DNA from: Pseudomonas sp. TNT3
GTDB taxonomy: Bacteria; Pseudomonadota; Gammaproteobacteria; Pseudomonadales; Pseudomonadaceae
NCBI RefSeq assembly: GCF_010095445.2
Contig: NZ_WFGV02000027.1
Location: 1-64,000, forward strand
Reading direction: 5' to 3'
DNA length: 64,000 nucleotides
Below are positions 53,719 through 62,139 of this stretch, in pieces (position 1 is the stretch's first letter; every line of letters starts with the position of its first letter). The notes under the pieces are model-generated. The model was not told the origin of the DNA. It worked only from the letters and a program-made list of their open reading frames with translations, and made no database searches. The position numbers and the translations under genes are program-made.

Positions 53719-54492
53719 ATGAAGAAACTCGTGCTGCTTGGCGCCCTGGCACTGTCCGTGCTGTCCCTGCCAACCTTCGCCGATGAAAAGCCTCTGAAAA
53801 TTGGTATCGAAGCGGCTTACCCTCCGTTTGCTTCCAAAGCACCGGACGGCAGCATCGTTGGTTTCGACTACGACATCGGCAACGCTCTTTGCGAGCAGAT
53901 GCAGGTCAAATGTGTGTGGGTCGAGCAAGAGTTCGACGGTCTGATCCCGGCCTTGAAGGTACGCAAGATCGACGCGATCCTGTCGTCCATGTCGATCACT
54001 GAAGATCGCAAGAAGTCTGTGGACTTCACCAACAAGTACTACAACACTCCGGCTCGCCTGGTCATGAAGGCCGGCACTCAGGTCAGCGAAGGCCTGACCG
54101 AGCTCAAGGGCAAGAACATCGGCGTGCAACGTGGTTCGATCCACGAACGTTTCGCCCGTGAAGTCCTGGCCCCGCTGGGTGCTGAAATCAAGCCGTACGG
54201 TTCGCAGAACGAAATCTACCTCGACGTGGCTGCCGGTCGCCTCGACGGCACCGTGGCTGACGCCACCTTGCTGGACGACGGTTTCCTGAAAACCGACGCT
54301 GGCAAAGGTTTCGCGTTTGTCGGCCCGGCCTTCACCGACGTCAAATACTTCGGCGACGGCGTCGGCATCGCTGTACGCAAGGGTGACGCGCTGAAAGACA
54401 AGATCAACACTGCGATCACGGCCATTCGCGAGAACGGCAAGTACAAGCAAATCCAGGACAAATACTTCGCCTTCGACATCTACGGCAAGTAA
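53719..54492 (+). CDS. aotJ: Arginine/ornithine ABC transporter, periplasmic binding protein
   Basis: 257 residues. Signal peptide MKKLVLLGALALSVLSLPTF with AFA-type cleavage (read ...TFA-DEK). The type 3 solute-binding fold is marked by KIGIEAAYPPFASKAPDGSI, VGFDYDIGNALCEQM and AILSSMSITEDRKKSVDFTN. It captures arginine or ornithine. The ATG at 53719 follows ATGGAGTCCCAAG; a 34-residue upstream extension is unsupported. First gene of aotJQMOP-argR. Confidence 0.93.
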   Translation: MKKLVLLGALALSVLSLPTFADEKPLKIGIEAAYPPFASKAPDGSIVGFDYDIGNALCEQMQVKCVWVEQEFDGLIPALKVRKIDAILSSMSITEDRKKSVDFTNKYYNTPARLVMKAGTQVSEGLTELKGKNIGVQRGSIHERFAREVLAPLGAEIKPYGSQNEIYLDVAAGRLDGTVADATLLDDGFLKTDAGKGFAFVGPAFTDVKYFGDGVGIAVRKGDALKDKINTAITAIRENGKYKQIQDKYFAFDIYGK

Positions 54493-54513
54493 CACGTCCA
54501 GGCGGCAAGTCCG

Positions 54514-54558
54514 AAATGGCGCAAGCAACAGGATCTCTGAGGTTTGCGCCATTTTTTC
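54514..54558 (+). terminator. Attenuating hairpin between aotJ and aotQ
   Basis: AAATGGCGCA ... TGCGCCATTTTTT: a ten-base-pair stem with a large loop and U-run. Partial termination here would make the binding protein more abundant than the membrane parts, as is usual for ABC importers. Confidence 0.75.
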
Positions 54559-54583
54559 ATCCCAACTTTCGAGGACCTGAATC

Positions 54584-55273
54584 ATGTTGAAAGGCTACGG
54601 GGCTGTCATCCTCGATGGCGCATGGCTGACGCTTCAGCTCGCCTTGTCGTCCATGGCCCTGGCCATCGTTCTGGGTCTGATCGGCGTTGCGTTGCGTCTG
54701 TCTCCGGTGCGCTGGCTGGCCTGGCTGGGCGACCTGTATTCCACGGTAATCCGCGGTATTCCTGACCTGGTGCTGATCCTGCTGATTTTCTACGGTGGTC
54801 AGGACCTGCTCAACCGCGTGGCGCCGATGCTCGGCTATGACGACTACATCGACCTGAACCCGTTGGCCGCCGGTATCGGCACCCTGGGCTTCATCTTCGG
54901 TGCGTACCTGTCGGAAACCTTCCGCGGCGCGTTCATGGCGATCCCCAAAGGTCAGGCGGAAGCCGGTATGGCGTACGGCATGAGCAGTTTTCAAGTGTTC
55001 TTCCGGGTGTTGGTCCCGCAGATGATTCGTCTGGCGATTCCGGGTTTCACCAACAACTGGCTGGTACTGACCAAGGCCACCGCGCTGATTTCGGTGGTGG
55101 GTCTGCAAGACATGATGTTCAAGGCCAAGCAGGCGGCAGATGCCACTCGCGAGCCTTTCACCTTCTTCCTCGCAGTGGCGGCGATGTACCTGGTCATCAC
55201 CAGTGTCTCGTTGCTGGCATTGCGTCACCTTGAGAAGCGCTACTCGGTAGGCGTAAGGGCGGCTGATCTATGA
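54584..55273 (+). CDS. aotQ: Arginine/ornithine ABC permease subunit Q
   Basis: 229 residues with five membrane segments. HisQ/HisM-type permease: GIPDLVLILLIFYGGQDLLN and the EAA loop in IPKGQAEAGMAYGMSSFQVF. It pairs with AotM. ATG at 54584; stop overlaps the aotM start by four bases. Confidence 0.92.
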   Translation: MLKGYGAVILDGAWLTLQLALSSMALAIVLGLIGVALRLSPVRWLAWLGDLYSTVIRGIPDLVLILLIFYGGQDLLNRVAPMLGYDDYIDLNPLAAGIGTLGFIFGAYLSETFRGAFMAIPKGQAEAGMAYGMSSFQVFFRVLVPQMIRLAIPGFTNNWLVLTKATALISVVGLQDMMFKAKQAADATREPFTFFLAVAAMYLVITSVSLLALRHLEKRYSVGVRAADL

Positions 55274-55968
55274 TCTTCGACTACAACGTCATTTGGGAGG
55301 CCTTGCCGCTGTACCTCGGCGGCCTGGTGACCACCCTCAAACTGCTCGGGCTGTCGCTGTTTTTCGGCCTGCTGTGCGCGTTGCCGCTGGGCTTGATGCG
55401 CGTCTCCAAGAACGCGGCCGTCAACATGACGGCGTGGCTCTATACCTACGTGATCCGCGGCACGCCGATGCTGGTGCAGCTGTTCCTGATCTACTACGGG
55501 CTGGCGCAGTTCGAAGCGGTGCGTGAAAGCTTCCTGTGGCCGTGGCTGTCCAGCGCGACATTCTGTGCGTGCCTGGCGTTTGCGATCAACACCAGCGCTT
55601 ACACCGCCGAAATCATTGCCGGCAGCCTGCGGGCCACGCCGAACGGCGAGATTGAAGCCGCCAAGGCGATGGGTATGTCGCGCTACAAGCTTTACAAGCG
55701 CATCCTGCTGCCGTCGGCCCTGCGCCGGGCGCTACCGCAATACAGCAACGAAGTGATCATGATGCTGCAGACCACCAGTCTGGCGTCCATCGTGACCCTC
55801 ATCGACATCACCGGTGCCGCGCGCACTGTGAACGCTCAGTACTACCTGCCGTTCGAGGCTTACATTACTGCCGGTGTTTTCTACCTGTGCCTGACGTTCA
55901 TTCTGGTGCGCCTGTTTAAAATGGCCGAGCGCCGCTGGCTGGGCTACATGGCCCCGCGGAAGCACTGA
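55270..55968 (+). CDS. aotM: Arginine/ornithine ABC permease subunit M
   Basis: 232 residues with five membrane segments. RGTPMLVQLFLIYYGLAQFE and the EAA loop IEAAKAMGMSRYKLYKRILL are typical. Start overlaps aotQ (ATGA), so both subunits are translated together. Confidence 0.92.
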   Translation: MIFDYNVIWEALPLYLGGLVTTLKLLGLSLFFGLLCALPLGLMRVSKNAAVNMTAWLYTYVIRGTPMLVQLFLIYYGLAQFEAVRESFLWPWLSSATFCACLAFAINTSAYTAEIIAGSLRATPNGEIEAAKAMGMSRYKLYKRILLPSALRRALPQYSNEVIMMLQTTSLASIVTLIDITGAARTVNAQYYLPFEAYITAGVFYLCLTFILVRLFKMAERRWLGYMAPRKH

Positions 55969-55969
55969 T

Positions 55970-57082
55970 ATGGAACGCATCGATCATTCATTACCCTGGA
56001 GCCACCTGGGCAGCGAACGCCAGATTTCGGTATTCCGTTTCGGAACAGGAGAACGCAAGGCCTACATCCAGGCCAGCTTGCATGCCGATGAACTGCCGGG
56101 CATGCGCACCGCCTGGGAGCTGAAAAAGCGCCTCGCCGAACTCGAAGCCCAAGGCTTGCTGAACGGGGTGATCGAACTGGTGCCGGTGGCCAATCCACTG
56201 GGGTTGGGTCAGTTGCTTCAAGGCAATCATCAGGGCCGTTTCGAGGCGGGCAGCGGCAAGAACTTCAACCGCGATTTCGTCGAACTGAGTGCGCCCGTGG
56301 CCGCTGAGCTGGCGGGGCGTCTGGGGGATGATCCGCACGCCAATGTTCAATTGATTCGTCAGGCCATGAGCGATGCGCTGGCCGCCTTGCCGCCGGCAGC
56401 GAGTCAGATGCAAGGCATGCAGCGTGTCTTGCTCAGCCATGCCTGCACGGCCGATGTCGTGCTGGATTTGCATTGCGATGCCGAAGCGGCGCTGCACATG
56501 TATGCCCTGCCGCAGCATTGGCCGCAATGGCGCTCGCTGGCCGCGCACCTGGGTGTGAAGGTGGGGCTGTTGGCGGAAGATTCCGGCGGCAGTTCGTTTG
56601 ACGAAGCCTGCTCGCTGCCCTGGTTGCGCCTCTCGCGATTGTTCCCGGATGCGCAGATTCCACTGGCCTGTCTGGCGACTACCATTGAACTGGGTGGTCA
56701 GGCCGACACCGGTCGCGCGGACGCTGAGGCTTATGCTGAAGGCATTCTGGCGTTCCTCGCCGAGCAGGGTTTGATCAGCGGTGAGTGGCCAGCGCCTGCT
56801 CAGGAGGCGTGCGAAGGCATGCCGTTCGAAGGCACCGAATTGTTGTTCGCGCCGCACCCTGGGGTGATCAGCTTTTTGCGCCGGCCCGGCGAGTGGGTCG
56901 ATGCCGGTGATGAAATTTTCGAAGTGATCGATCCGTTATCGGATCGGGTCAGCACGGTGTGTGCTGGTACGTCCGGGGTGCTGTTTGCCATTGAACGGCT
57001 GCGTTATGCCCAACCCGGTTTCTGGCTGGCCAAGGTGGCGGGGCGCGAAGCGCTGCGTCACGGGCGCTTGCTCAACGACTGA
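55970..57082 (+). CDS. aotO: AotO, succinylglutamate desuccinylase/aspartoacylase-like protein
   Basis: 370 residues, M14-type zinc peptidase fold. Zinc ligands are suggested by ASLHADELPGMRTAWELKKR (H-x-x-E) and VVLDLHCDAEAALHMYA (His), with GKNFNRDFVEL between. The gene sits one base after the aotM stop, inside the transport operon, as aotO does in P. aeruginosa, where it is not needed for transport. It may cleave an N-acyl amino acid or a peptide; the substrate is unknown. Confidence 0.87.
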   Translation: MERIDHSLPWSHLGSERQISVFRFGTGERKAYIQASLHADELPGMRTAWELKKRLAELEAQGLLNGVIELVPVANPLGLGQLLQGNHQGRFEAGSGKNFNRDFVELSAPVAAELAGRLGDDPHANVQLIRQAMSDALAALPPAASQMQGMQRVLLSHACTADVVLDLHCDAEAALHMYALPQHWPQWRSLAAHLGVKVGLLAEDSGGSSFDEACSLPWLRLSRLFPDAQIPLACLATTIELGGQADTGRADAEAYAEGILAFLAEQGLISGEWPAPAQEACEGMPFEGTELLFAPHPGVISFLRRPGEWVDAGDEIFEVIDPLSDRVSTVCAGTSGVLFAIERLRYAQPGFWLAKVAGREALRHGRLLND

Positions 57083-57109
57083 CTGACTGTTTTTGTGAGA
57101 ACCGACCGC

Positions 57110-57874
57110 ATGTACAAACTTGAAGTCCAAGACCTGCATAAACGCTATGGCAGTCACGAAGTGCTCAAGGGCGTGTCCCTGAAAGCGGCGGCTGGCGATG
57201 TGATCAGCATCATCGGCTCCAGTGGCTCCGGCAAAAGTACTTTCCTGCGCTGCATCAACCTGCTCGAGCAGCCGCACGCGGGCCGGATTCTGCTCAACAA
57301 CGAAGAGCTGAAACTGGTGGCGAACAAGGACGGCGCGATGAAAGCGGCCGATCCGAAACAGTTGCAGCGCATGCGTTCGCGCCTGTCGATGGTGTTCCAG
57401 CATTTCAATCTGTGGTCGCACATGACCGCGATGGAAAACATCATGGAAGCGCCGGTCCACGTACTGGGCATGTCCAAGGCCGAAGCCCGCGAGAAGGCCG
57501 AGCACTACCTGAACAAGGTGGGCGTGGCGCATCGCAAGGACGCTTATCCGGGCCACATGTCCGGTGGCGAACAACAGCGTGTGGCGATTGCCCGTGCGTT
57601 GGCGATGGAGCCGGAAGTGATGCTGTTCGACGAACCGACTTCGGCACTCGACCCGGAACTGGTCGGTGACGTGTTGAAGGTGATGCAGGCCCTGGCGCTG
57701 GAAGGCCGGACCATGGTGGTGGTGACGCACGAAATGGGCTTCGCCCGTGAGGTGTCCAACCAGTTGGTGTTCCTGCATAAAGGCATCGTCGAAGAAAGCG
57801 GTGACCCGCGCGAAGTGCTGGTCAATCCACAGTCCGAGCGTCTGCAGCAATTCCTCTCGGGCAGCCTCAAGTAA
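57110..57874 (+). CDS. aotP: Arginine/ornithine ABC transporter ATPase
   Basis: 254 residues. Walker A SSGSGKST at about 39-46, signature SGGEQQRVAIARALAME, Walker B EVMLFDEPTSALDPE and H-loop VTHEMGFAREV. It energises AotQM. ATG at 57110 is used rather than a GTG at 57095. Followed by an inverted repeat, then argR. Confidence 0.93.
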   Translation: MYKLEVQDLHKRYGSHEVLKGVSLKAAAGDVISIIGSSGSGKSTFLRCINLLEQPHAGRILLNNEELKLVANKDGAMKAADPKQLQRMRSRLSMVFQHFNLWSHMTAMENIMEAPVHVLGMSKAEAREKAEHYLNKVGVAHRKDAYPGHMSGGEQQRVAIARALAMEPEVMLFDEPTSALDPELVGDVLKVMQALALEGRTMVVVTHEMGFAREVSNQLVFLHKGIVEESGDPREVLVNPQSERLQQFLSGSLK

Positions 57875-57895
57875 TCCGGACTCCGTTGCGCACCG

Positions 57896-57990
57896 TGTAG
57901 GAGCTGTCGAGTGAAACGAGGCTGCGATCTTTCGATTTGAACAATCAGGATCAAAAGATCGCAGCCTCGTTTCACTCGACAGCTCCTACA
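57896..57990. repeat. Inverted repeat, 'gaggctgcgatctt' family
   Basis: tgtaggagctgtcgagtgaa and complement; near-identical to 17133-17240 and the only large repeat between aotP and argR. Confidence 0.9.
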
Positions 57991-58109
57991 GTGGGGGGGC
58001 GCAAGCCAGCTCCCACAGTTAGATCTCCATCGGTTTTGAGATATGCGTTCATTTACGGGCTAGCATTGGCCCATGCCTTCATCACGTTCCTCGTTTCGGA
58101 TTGCCCGCC

Positions 58110-59090
58110 ATGACTGCCCATCGAATTGGTTTCCTGATTTGGCCCAGCACTAAAGCACTGACGCTTGCGCTGGCTGAGGAGGCCTTGCGTGTTGCCCAGC
58201 GTGTGCATCCGGACGTTGTCTACGAACTGTCGTTCCTGCAGGCCGAACCGCCTGCCGAAGGCGCCTGGCAATTGCCTGGCGAACCCTGGGCCGGCAAGCT
58301 TGAAAACTTCCAGAAACTGTTTCTGCTCGCCGACGAGCCGCCGACCACGCTCGCGCCGGCGCTCAGCAGTGCGCTGAAACAACTGGTGCGAGCCGGTTGT
58401 GTGATCGGTGGTTTGTCCGCCGGGGTTTATCCGTTGGCGCAACTCGGTTTGCTCGACGGTTATCGCGCCGCCGTGCACTGGCGCTGGCAGGATGATTTCG
58501 CCGAGCGCTTCCCGAAAGTCATCGCCACCAGCCATCTGTTCGACTGGGATCGCGATCGCCTGACGGCTTGCGGCGGTCTCTCGGTGCTCGATTTGTTGCT
58601 GGCGGTATTGGCCCGTGATCATGGTGCTGAACTGGCGGGTGCAGTATCGGAAGAATTGGTGGTCGAACGTATTCGCGAAGGCGGAGAACGCCAGCGCATT
58701 CCACTGCAGAACCGCTTGGGTTCGAGCCATCCAAAGCTCACCCAGGCGGTGTTGCTGATGGAAGCGAATATTGAAGAGCCACTGACCACCGACGAAATCG
58801 CTCAACACGTGTGCGTGTCCCGTCGGCAACTGGAGCGAATCTTCAAGCAATACCTCAACCGTGTGCCGAGCCAGTACTACCTGGAACTGCGCCTGAACAA
58901 GGCCCGGCAGATGTTGATGCAAACCAGCAAGTCGATCATCCAGATCGGCCTGTCGTGTGGCTTCTCCTCGGGGCCGCATTTCTCCAGCGCCTACCGCAAC
59001 TTCTTCGGCGCCACGCCGCGGGAAGATCGCAACCAGCGGCGCAGCAGTAGCCCGTTTGAATTGTCGTCGGTGCCTTCAGAACGCGGTTAG
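58110..59090 (+). CDS. argR: ArgR, AraC-family arginine regulator
   Basis: 326 residues. A glutamine-amidotransferase-like (DJ-1/PfpI) sensor at about 1-190 (VIGGLSAGVYPLAQLGLLDG and HWRWQDDFAERFP) precedes the AraC HTH (TDEIAQHVCVSRRQLERIFK, GLSCGFSSGPHFSSAYRNFF). In P. aeruginosa this ArgR activates aot and aru and represses arginine synthesis in response to arginine; it is not related to E. coli ArgR. ATG at 58110. It follows the aot genes as the last member of that operon. Confidence 0.95.
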   Translation: MTAHRIGFLIWPSTKALTLALAEEALRVAQRVHPDVVYELSFLQAEPPAEGAWQLPGEPWAGKLENFQKLFLLADEPPTTLAPALSSALKQLVRAGCVIGGLSAGVYPLAQLGLLDGYRAAVHWRWQDDFAERFPKVIATSHLFDWDRDRLTACGGLSVLDLLLAVLARDHGAELAGAVSEELVVERIREGGERQRIPLQNRLGSSHPKLTQAVLLMEANIEEPLTTDEIAQHVCVSRRQLERIFKQYLNRVPSQYYLELRLNKARQMLMQTSKSIIQIGLSCGFSSGPHFSSAYRNFFGATPREDRNQRRSSSPFELSSVPSERG

Positions 59091-59148
59091 TCTCAAATGG
59101 AGAAGGCCATGGAGTCACTTCCACGGCCTGTTTGCTCAAGTCCTTCGT

Positions 59149-60392
59149 TCAGCTTTCCATATCAACATCAGGTGCGATATCGGCGGGGCGCGGCATCCCG
59201 GTGACCGCACCAATGCCCGTTCATTGGCTTTGGAATCTGCACCTGGAATGTCTTTTTGTTCGTAGCGGGCGAGGTCCGGTTCCCAGTAGCGGGTTTGTCC
59301 CTTGGTCATCGTCACCGGTTTGAAACGGTCGATGAAGGCGACAACCTCCTTGGGCAACACCTTGCGCAACTCGGTGGCGCCGATGGTCCCACCGACGGCA
59401 AACGCCCCCAACTGGACCAACGATTCGACGGTGCCCATGAAGTGCTCGAACGCCTCTTTGGTTCGGTCTTGTGCCCACTCGACGATTCCTTCGAAGGCTT
59501 CGTCGAGCAACTGGTAGGCCATGTACGCCATCATCGCTTCACCCAGCACGGGTACGAATGGCGCGATGATGAACGTGGCGGTCTGAAGGATTGACGAGGC
59601 CAGGTCGATCAGCGAATCCCAAAACGCCCAGCGGGTTTTCTGATCGACTTTTGCCGTGGGGACGGCGATGGCCCTGGCGTCGTTGAGGATTTTGTTGGCA
59701 TCGACCTGAAGTCGCAGCGTCGAGGCGGCGGGCGGGTTGGAAAACCCGAGGTTGTCTTCGAGGTGGCGGGTGTACTGGCGGCCGATGTCCAGTTCTCGGC
59801 ACAGGCTGGTAAACGCGGGGATGCTCATTCTGGCCTTGATAAAGGGCAGGGTATCGAACTGACCGCTCGCCGAGGGCTGGGTGATGTAGGTCTAATCGGT
59901 TTCGTAGGCAGTGTCCCGGGTTTCCTTCTCTTCGAAATTATGTAGCGCCGCGTCCAGCAGCGAAACGGTCCAGGCGCGGGCGCCGGTCTTGACTGGAAAC
60001 AATGGGGTCGTCGCGGGTACATACAGGCGCAGGAAGGTGGATTTGACGTCCACCTCAAGGCCGAAGCGGCGTTTCAAGGCGGCTTTGAGTAACGGTTCGG
60101 CGAAACCATCAGCGTCTTGCAGATGCGCGAGCGTTTGGTCGACCTCAGTTTGTGCAGTCCAGTGTGCGGCGTTAAATGCCATCAATTGCTGGTGCTGGGG
60201 GGGGGGCGATGCTCCGTTGAGTGAGCCGAGGCGTTGGGGCTGAGTATTTTTAAGTGCCTGGCGCCGGGCCGGTGAGGCGGTGCCAAGCCAGTCGGGGATG
60301 GCGTCTTTTAGCGGTTGATAGTGGTGATCGGGGTGCTGCGATTCGGTTGTGTCACTTGTAGCCGTGGGTGGCCATTCTTTAGACAGTTGCAT
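59149..60392 (-). pseudogene. Truncated dermonecrotic-toxin-like gene with amber stop and frameshift
   Basis: From ATG 60392 (AAGGATTGGCACG upstream) the first part reads QLSKEWPPTATSDTTESQHP, DAIPDWLGTASPARRQALKN and TFLRLYVPATTPLFP, as in large Pseudomonas dermonecrotic-toxin-domain proteins. A TAG at 59892-59894 (after AYETD) breaks the frame. The same frame continues after it with TYITQPSASGQFDTLPFIKA and SIPAFTSLCRELDIGRQYTR. At about 59219 a second break occurs: adding one A (GAACGG to GAAACGG) gives the end TGIGAVTGMPRPADIAPDVD with a stop at 59149. Repaired length is about 414 residues, far shorter than family members, so it was already a short form. Confidence 0.8.
60197..60206. repeat. 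Homopolymer of ten G (C on coding strand)
   Basis: A ten-base run inside the N-terminal part of the toxin-like gene, encoding Pro-Pro-Pro. Runs of this length are prone to slippage. Confidence 0.9.
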
Positions 60393-60552
60393 CGTGCCAA
60401 TCCTTGAGCATTTAAAGAATCGCAAGCAAATCAGGATGACGCGATAGGGGGGCGGTACATACGTAAGGTGTTCGCGAGCGGCACAAATCAAATCCTGGCA
60501 ACCCTGCCTGTAATCTCGCCAGCAGTTTAAACTGCGCCTTTGCGACGCTATT

Positions 60553-60568
60553 TGTCGCATTGCCGTAA
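60553..60568 (+). promoter_or_regulatory. ArgR half-site upstream of aruC
   Basis: TGTCGC-N8-AA (N8 attgccgt), an exact consensus match 145 bases before aruC. Confidence 0.75.
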
Positions 60569-60603
60569 ACCCGGCGTAAACCGGGGTTTGCGCTATAAGA
60601 AGT

Positions 60604-60619
60604 TGTCGCTTGGCGGCAA
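60604..60619 (+). promoter_or_regulatory. Second ArgR half-site upstream of aruC
   Basis: TGTCGC-N8-AA (N8 ttggcggc), 51 bases downstream of the first site; both point the same way. Confidence 0.7.
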
Positions 60620-60697
60620 GGCCAAGCTGAAAACTCTCCTTACAATCCCCCCATCGCTCGCCAGTTTCAGGCGGGTGTTCCTCTTCAGGAGACTCCG

Positions 60698-61918
60698 ATG
60701 TCCGTTGAGCACGCTGCAGTAGAACGCGCCGATTTCGACCAGGTAATGGTTCCCAACTACGCGCCTGCCGCATTCATTCCCGTGCGTGGCGCCGGTTCCC
60801 GCGTGTGGGACCAGTCTGGCCGCGAGCTGATCGACTTCGCTGGCGGGATCGCCGTTAACGTATTGGGCCACGCTCATCCAGCGCTGGTCGGTGCACTGAC
60901 AGAGCAAGCGAACAAGCTGTGGCACGTGTCCAACGTGTTCACCAACGAGCCGGCCTTGCGCCTGGCCCATAAGCTCATCGACGCCACGTTTGCCGAGCGC
61001 GTGTTCTTCTGCAACTCCGGCGCCGAAGCCAACGAGGCCGCTTTCAAGCTGGCCCGTCGCGTCGCGTTCGACCGTTTCGGTAGCGAGAAGTACGAAATCA
61101 TCGCCGCCCTGAACAGCTTTCACGGTCGCACGCTGTTCACCGTGAACGTCGGTGGTCAGTCGAAGTATTCCGATGGTTTCGGTCCGAAGATTACCGGTAT
61201 CACTCACGTGCCTTACAACGATCTGGCCGCTTTGAAAGCAGCCGTTTCCGACAAGACCTGCGCGGTGGTGCTGGAGCCGATTCAGGGCGAGGGCGGTGTG
61301 TTGCCGGCCGAGCTGGCTTATCTGCAAGGTGCCCGTGAACTGTGCACCGAGCACAACGCGCTGCTGGTGTTCGACGAAGTGCAAACCGGTATGGGCCGCA
61401 GCGGCAAGCTGTTCGCCTACCAGCATTACGGCGTGACTCCGGACATCCTGACCAGCGCGAAGAGCCTGGGCGGTGGTTTCCCGATCGCTGCGATGTTGAC
61501 CACTGAAGCATTGGCCAAGCATCTGGTCGTTGGCACGCACGGCACCACCTACGGCGGCAACCCGCTGGCGTGCGCGGTGGCGGAAGCCGTGATCGATGTG
61601 ATCAACACCCCTGAAGTGCTGGCCGGCGTCAACGCCAAGCACGACAAGTTCAAGGCGCGCCTTGAGCAGATCGGTGAGAAATACGGCGTGTTCACGCAGG
61701 TTCGTGGTTTGGGCCTGTTGATCGGTTGCGTGCTCAGCGATGCCTGGAAGGGCAAGGCCAAGGACATCTTCAATGCGGCTGAAAAAGAAGGCCTGATGAT
61801 CCTGCAAGCCGGTCCGGACGTGGTGCGTTTTGCCCCAAGCCTGGTGGTTGAAGACGCCGATATCGATGCCGGCCTGGATCGTTTCGAGCGCGCCGTAGCG
61901 ACGCTGACGCAAGCCTGA
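60698..61918 (+). CDS. aruC: Succinylornithine/acetylornithine aminotransferase
   Basis: 406 residues, class III aminotransferase. PLP Lys in ILTSAKSLGGGFPIAAML, phosphate-site FFCNSGAEANEAAFKLARR, Asp in LLVFDEVQTGMGRSGKLF. It removes the amino group of N2-succinylornithine in the AST (arginine succinyltransferase) pathway and can act on acetylornithine. ATG follows CAGGAGACTCCG. The downstream aruF and aruG genes confirm the pathway. Confidence 0.95.
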   Translation: MSVEHAAVERADFDQVMVPNYAPAAFIPVRGAGSRVWDQSGRELIDFAGGIAVNVLGHAHPALVGALTEQANKLWHVSNVFTNEPALRLAHKLIDATFAERVFFCNSGAEANEAAFKLARRVAFDRFGSEKYEIIAALNSFHGRTLFTVNVGGQSKYSDGFGPKITGITHVPYNDLAALKAAVSDKTCAVVLEPIQGEGGVLPAELAYLQGARELCTEHNALLVFDEVQTGMGRSGKLFAYQHYGVTPDILTSAKSLGGGFPIAAMLTTEALAKHLVVGTHGTTYGGNPLACAVAEAVIDVINTPEVLAGVNAKHDKFKARLEQIGEKYGVFTQVRGLGLLIGCVLSDAWKGKAKDIFNAAEKEGLMILQAGPDVVRFAPSLVVEDADIDAGLDRFERAVATLTQA

Positions 61919-61924
61919 TACACC

Positions 61925-61952
61925 TTTCGACGCCTGACCAGTCAGGCGTCGA
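61925..61952 (+). terminator. Perfect hairpin after aruC
   Basis: TTCGACGCCTGAC-ca-GTCAGGCGTCGAA, 13 perfect base pairs, with CCAAATTTTAA after it. Possibly a partial terminator or mRNA-stability element inside the aru operon. Confidence 0.65.
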
Positions 61953-61981
61953 ACCAAATTTTAATGCCGGACCCGATCAAA

Positions 61982-62070
61982 TGTAGGAGTGAGCCTGCTC
62001 GCGATAGCGATATGTCAGTCGACTTATTGTCTCCTGACAGACCGCTATCGCGAGCAGGCTCACTCCTACA
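61982..62070. repeat. REP inverted pair inside the aru operon
   Basis: tgtaggagtgagcctgctcg and complement, extended by cgatagcg/cgctatcg; same variant as at 37860-37952. Sits between aruC and aruF. Confidence 0.92.
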
Positions 62071-62139
62071 TTGATCTCTGCTTATGCAGTGAGTGCCCGG
62101 TTATTTCTTCTGTAAATTGATAGAGAAAGGAGTGACACC

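Larger units (their letters stand above)
60393..60697. other. Divergent promoter region of toxin-like gene and aruC, 305 bases
   Basis: No gene supported. The right part holds the two ArgR half-sites before aruC; the left part has the ribosome site of the toxin-like gene. Confidence 0.5.

Noticed and set aside
60593..61957. 454-codon frame antisense to aruC
   Set aside because: aruC is a complete class III aminotransferase; the mirror frame has no motif or ribosome site.
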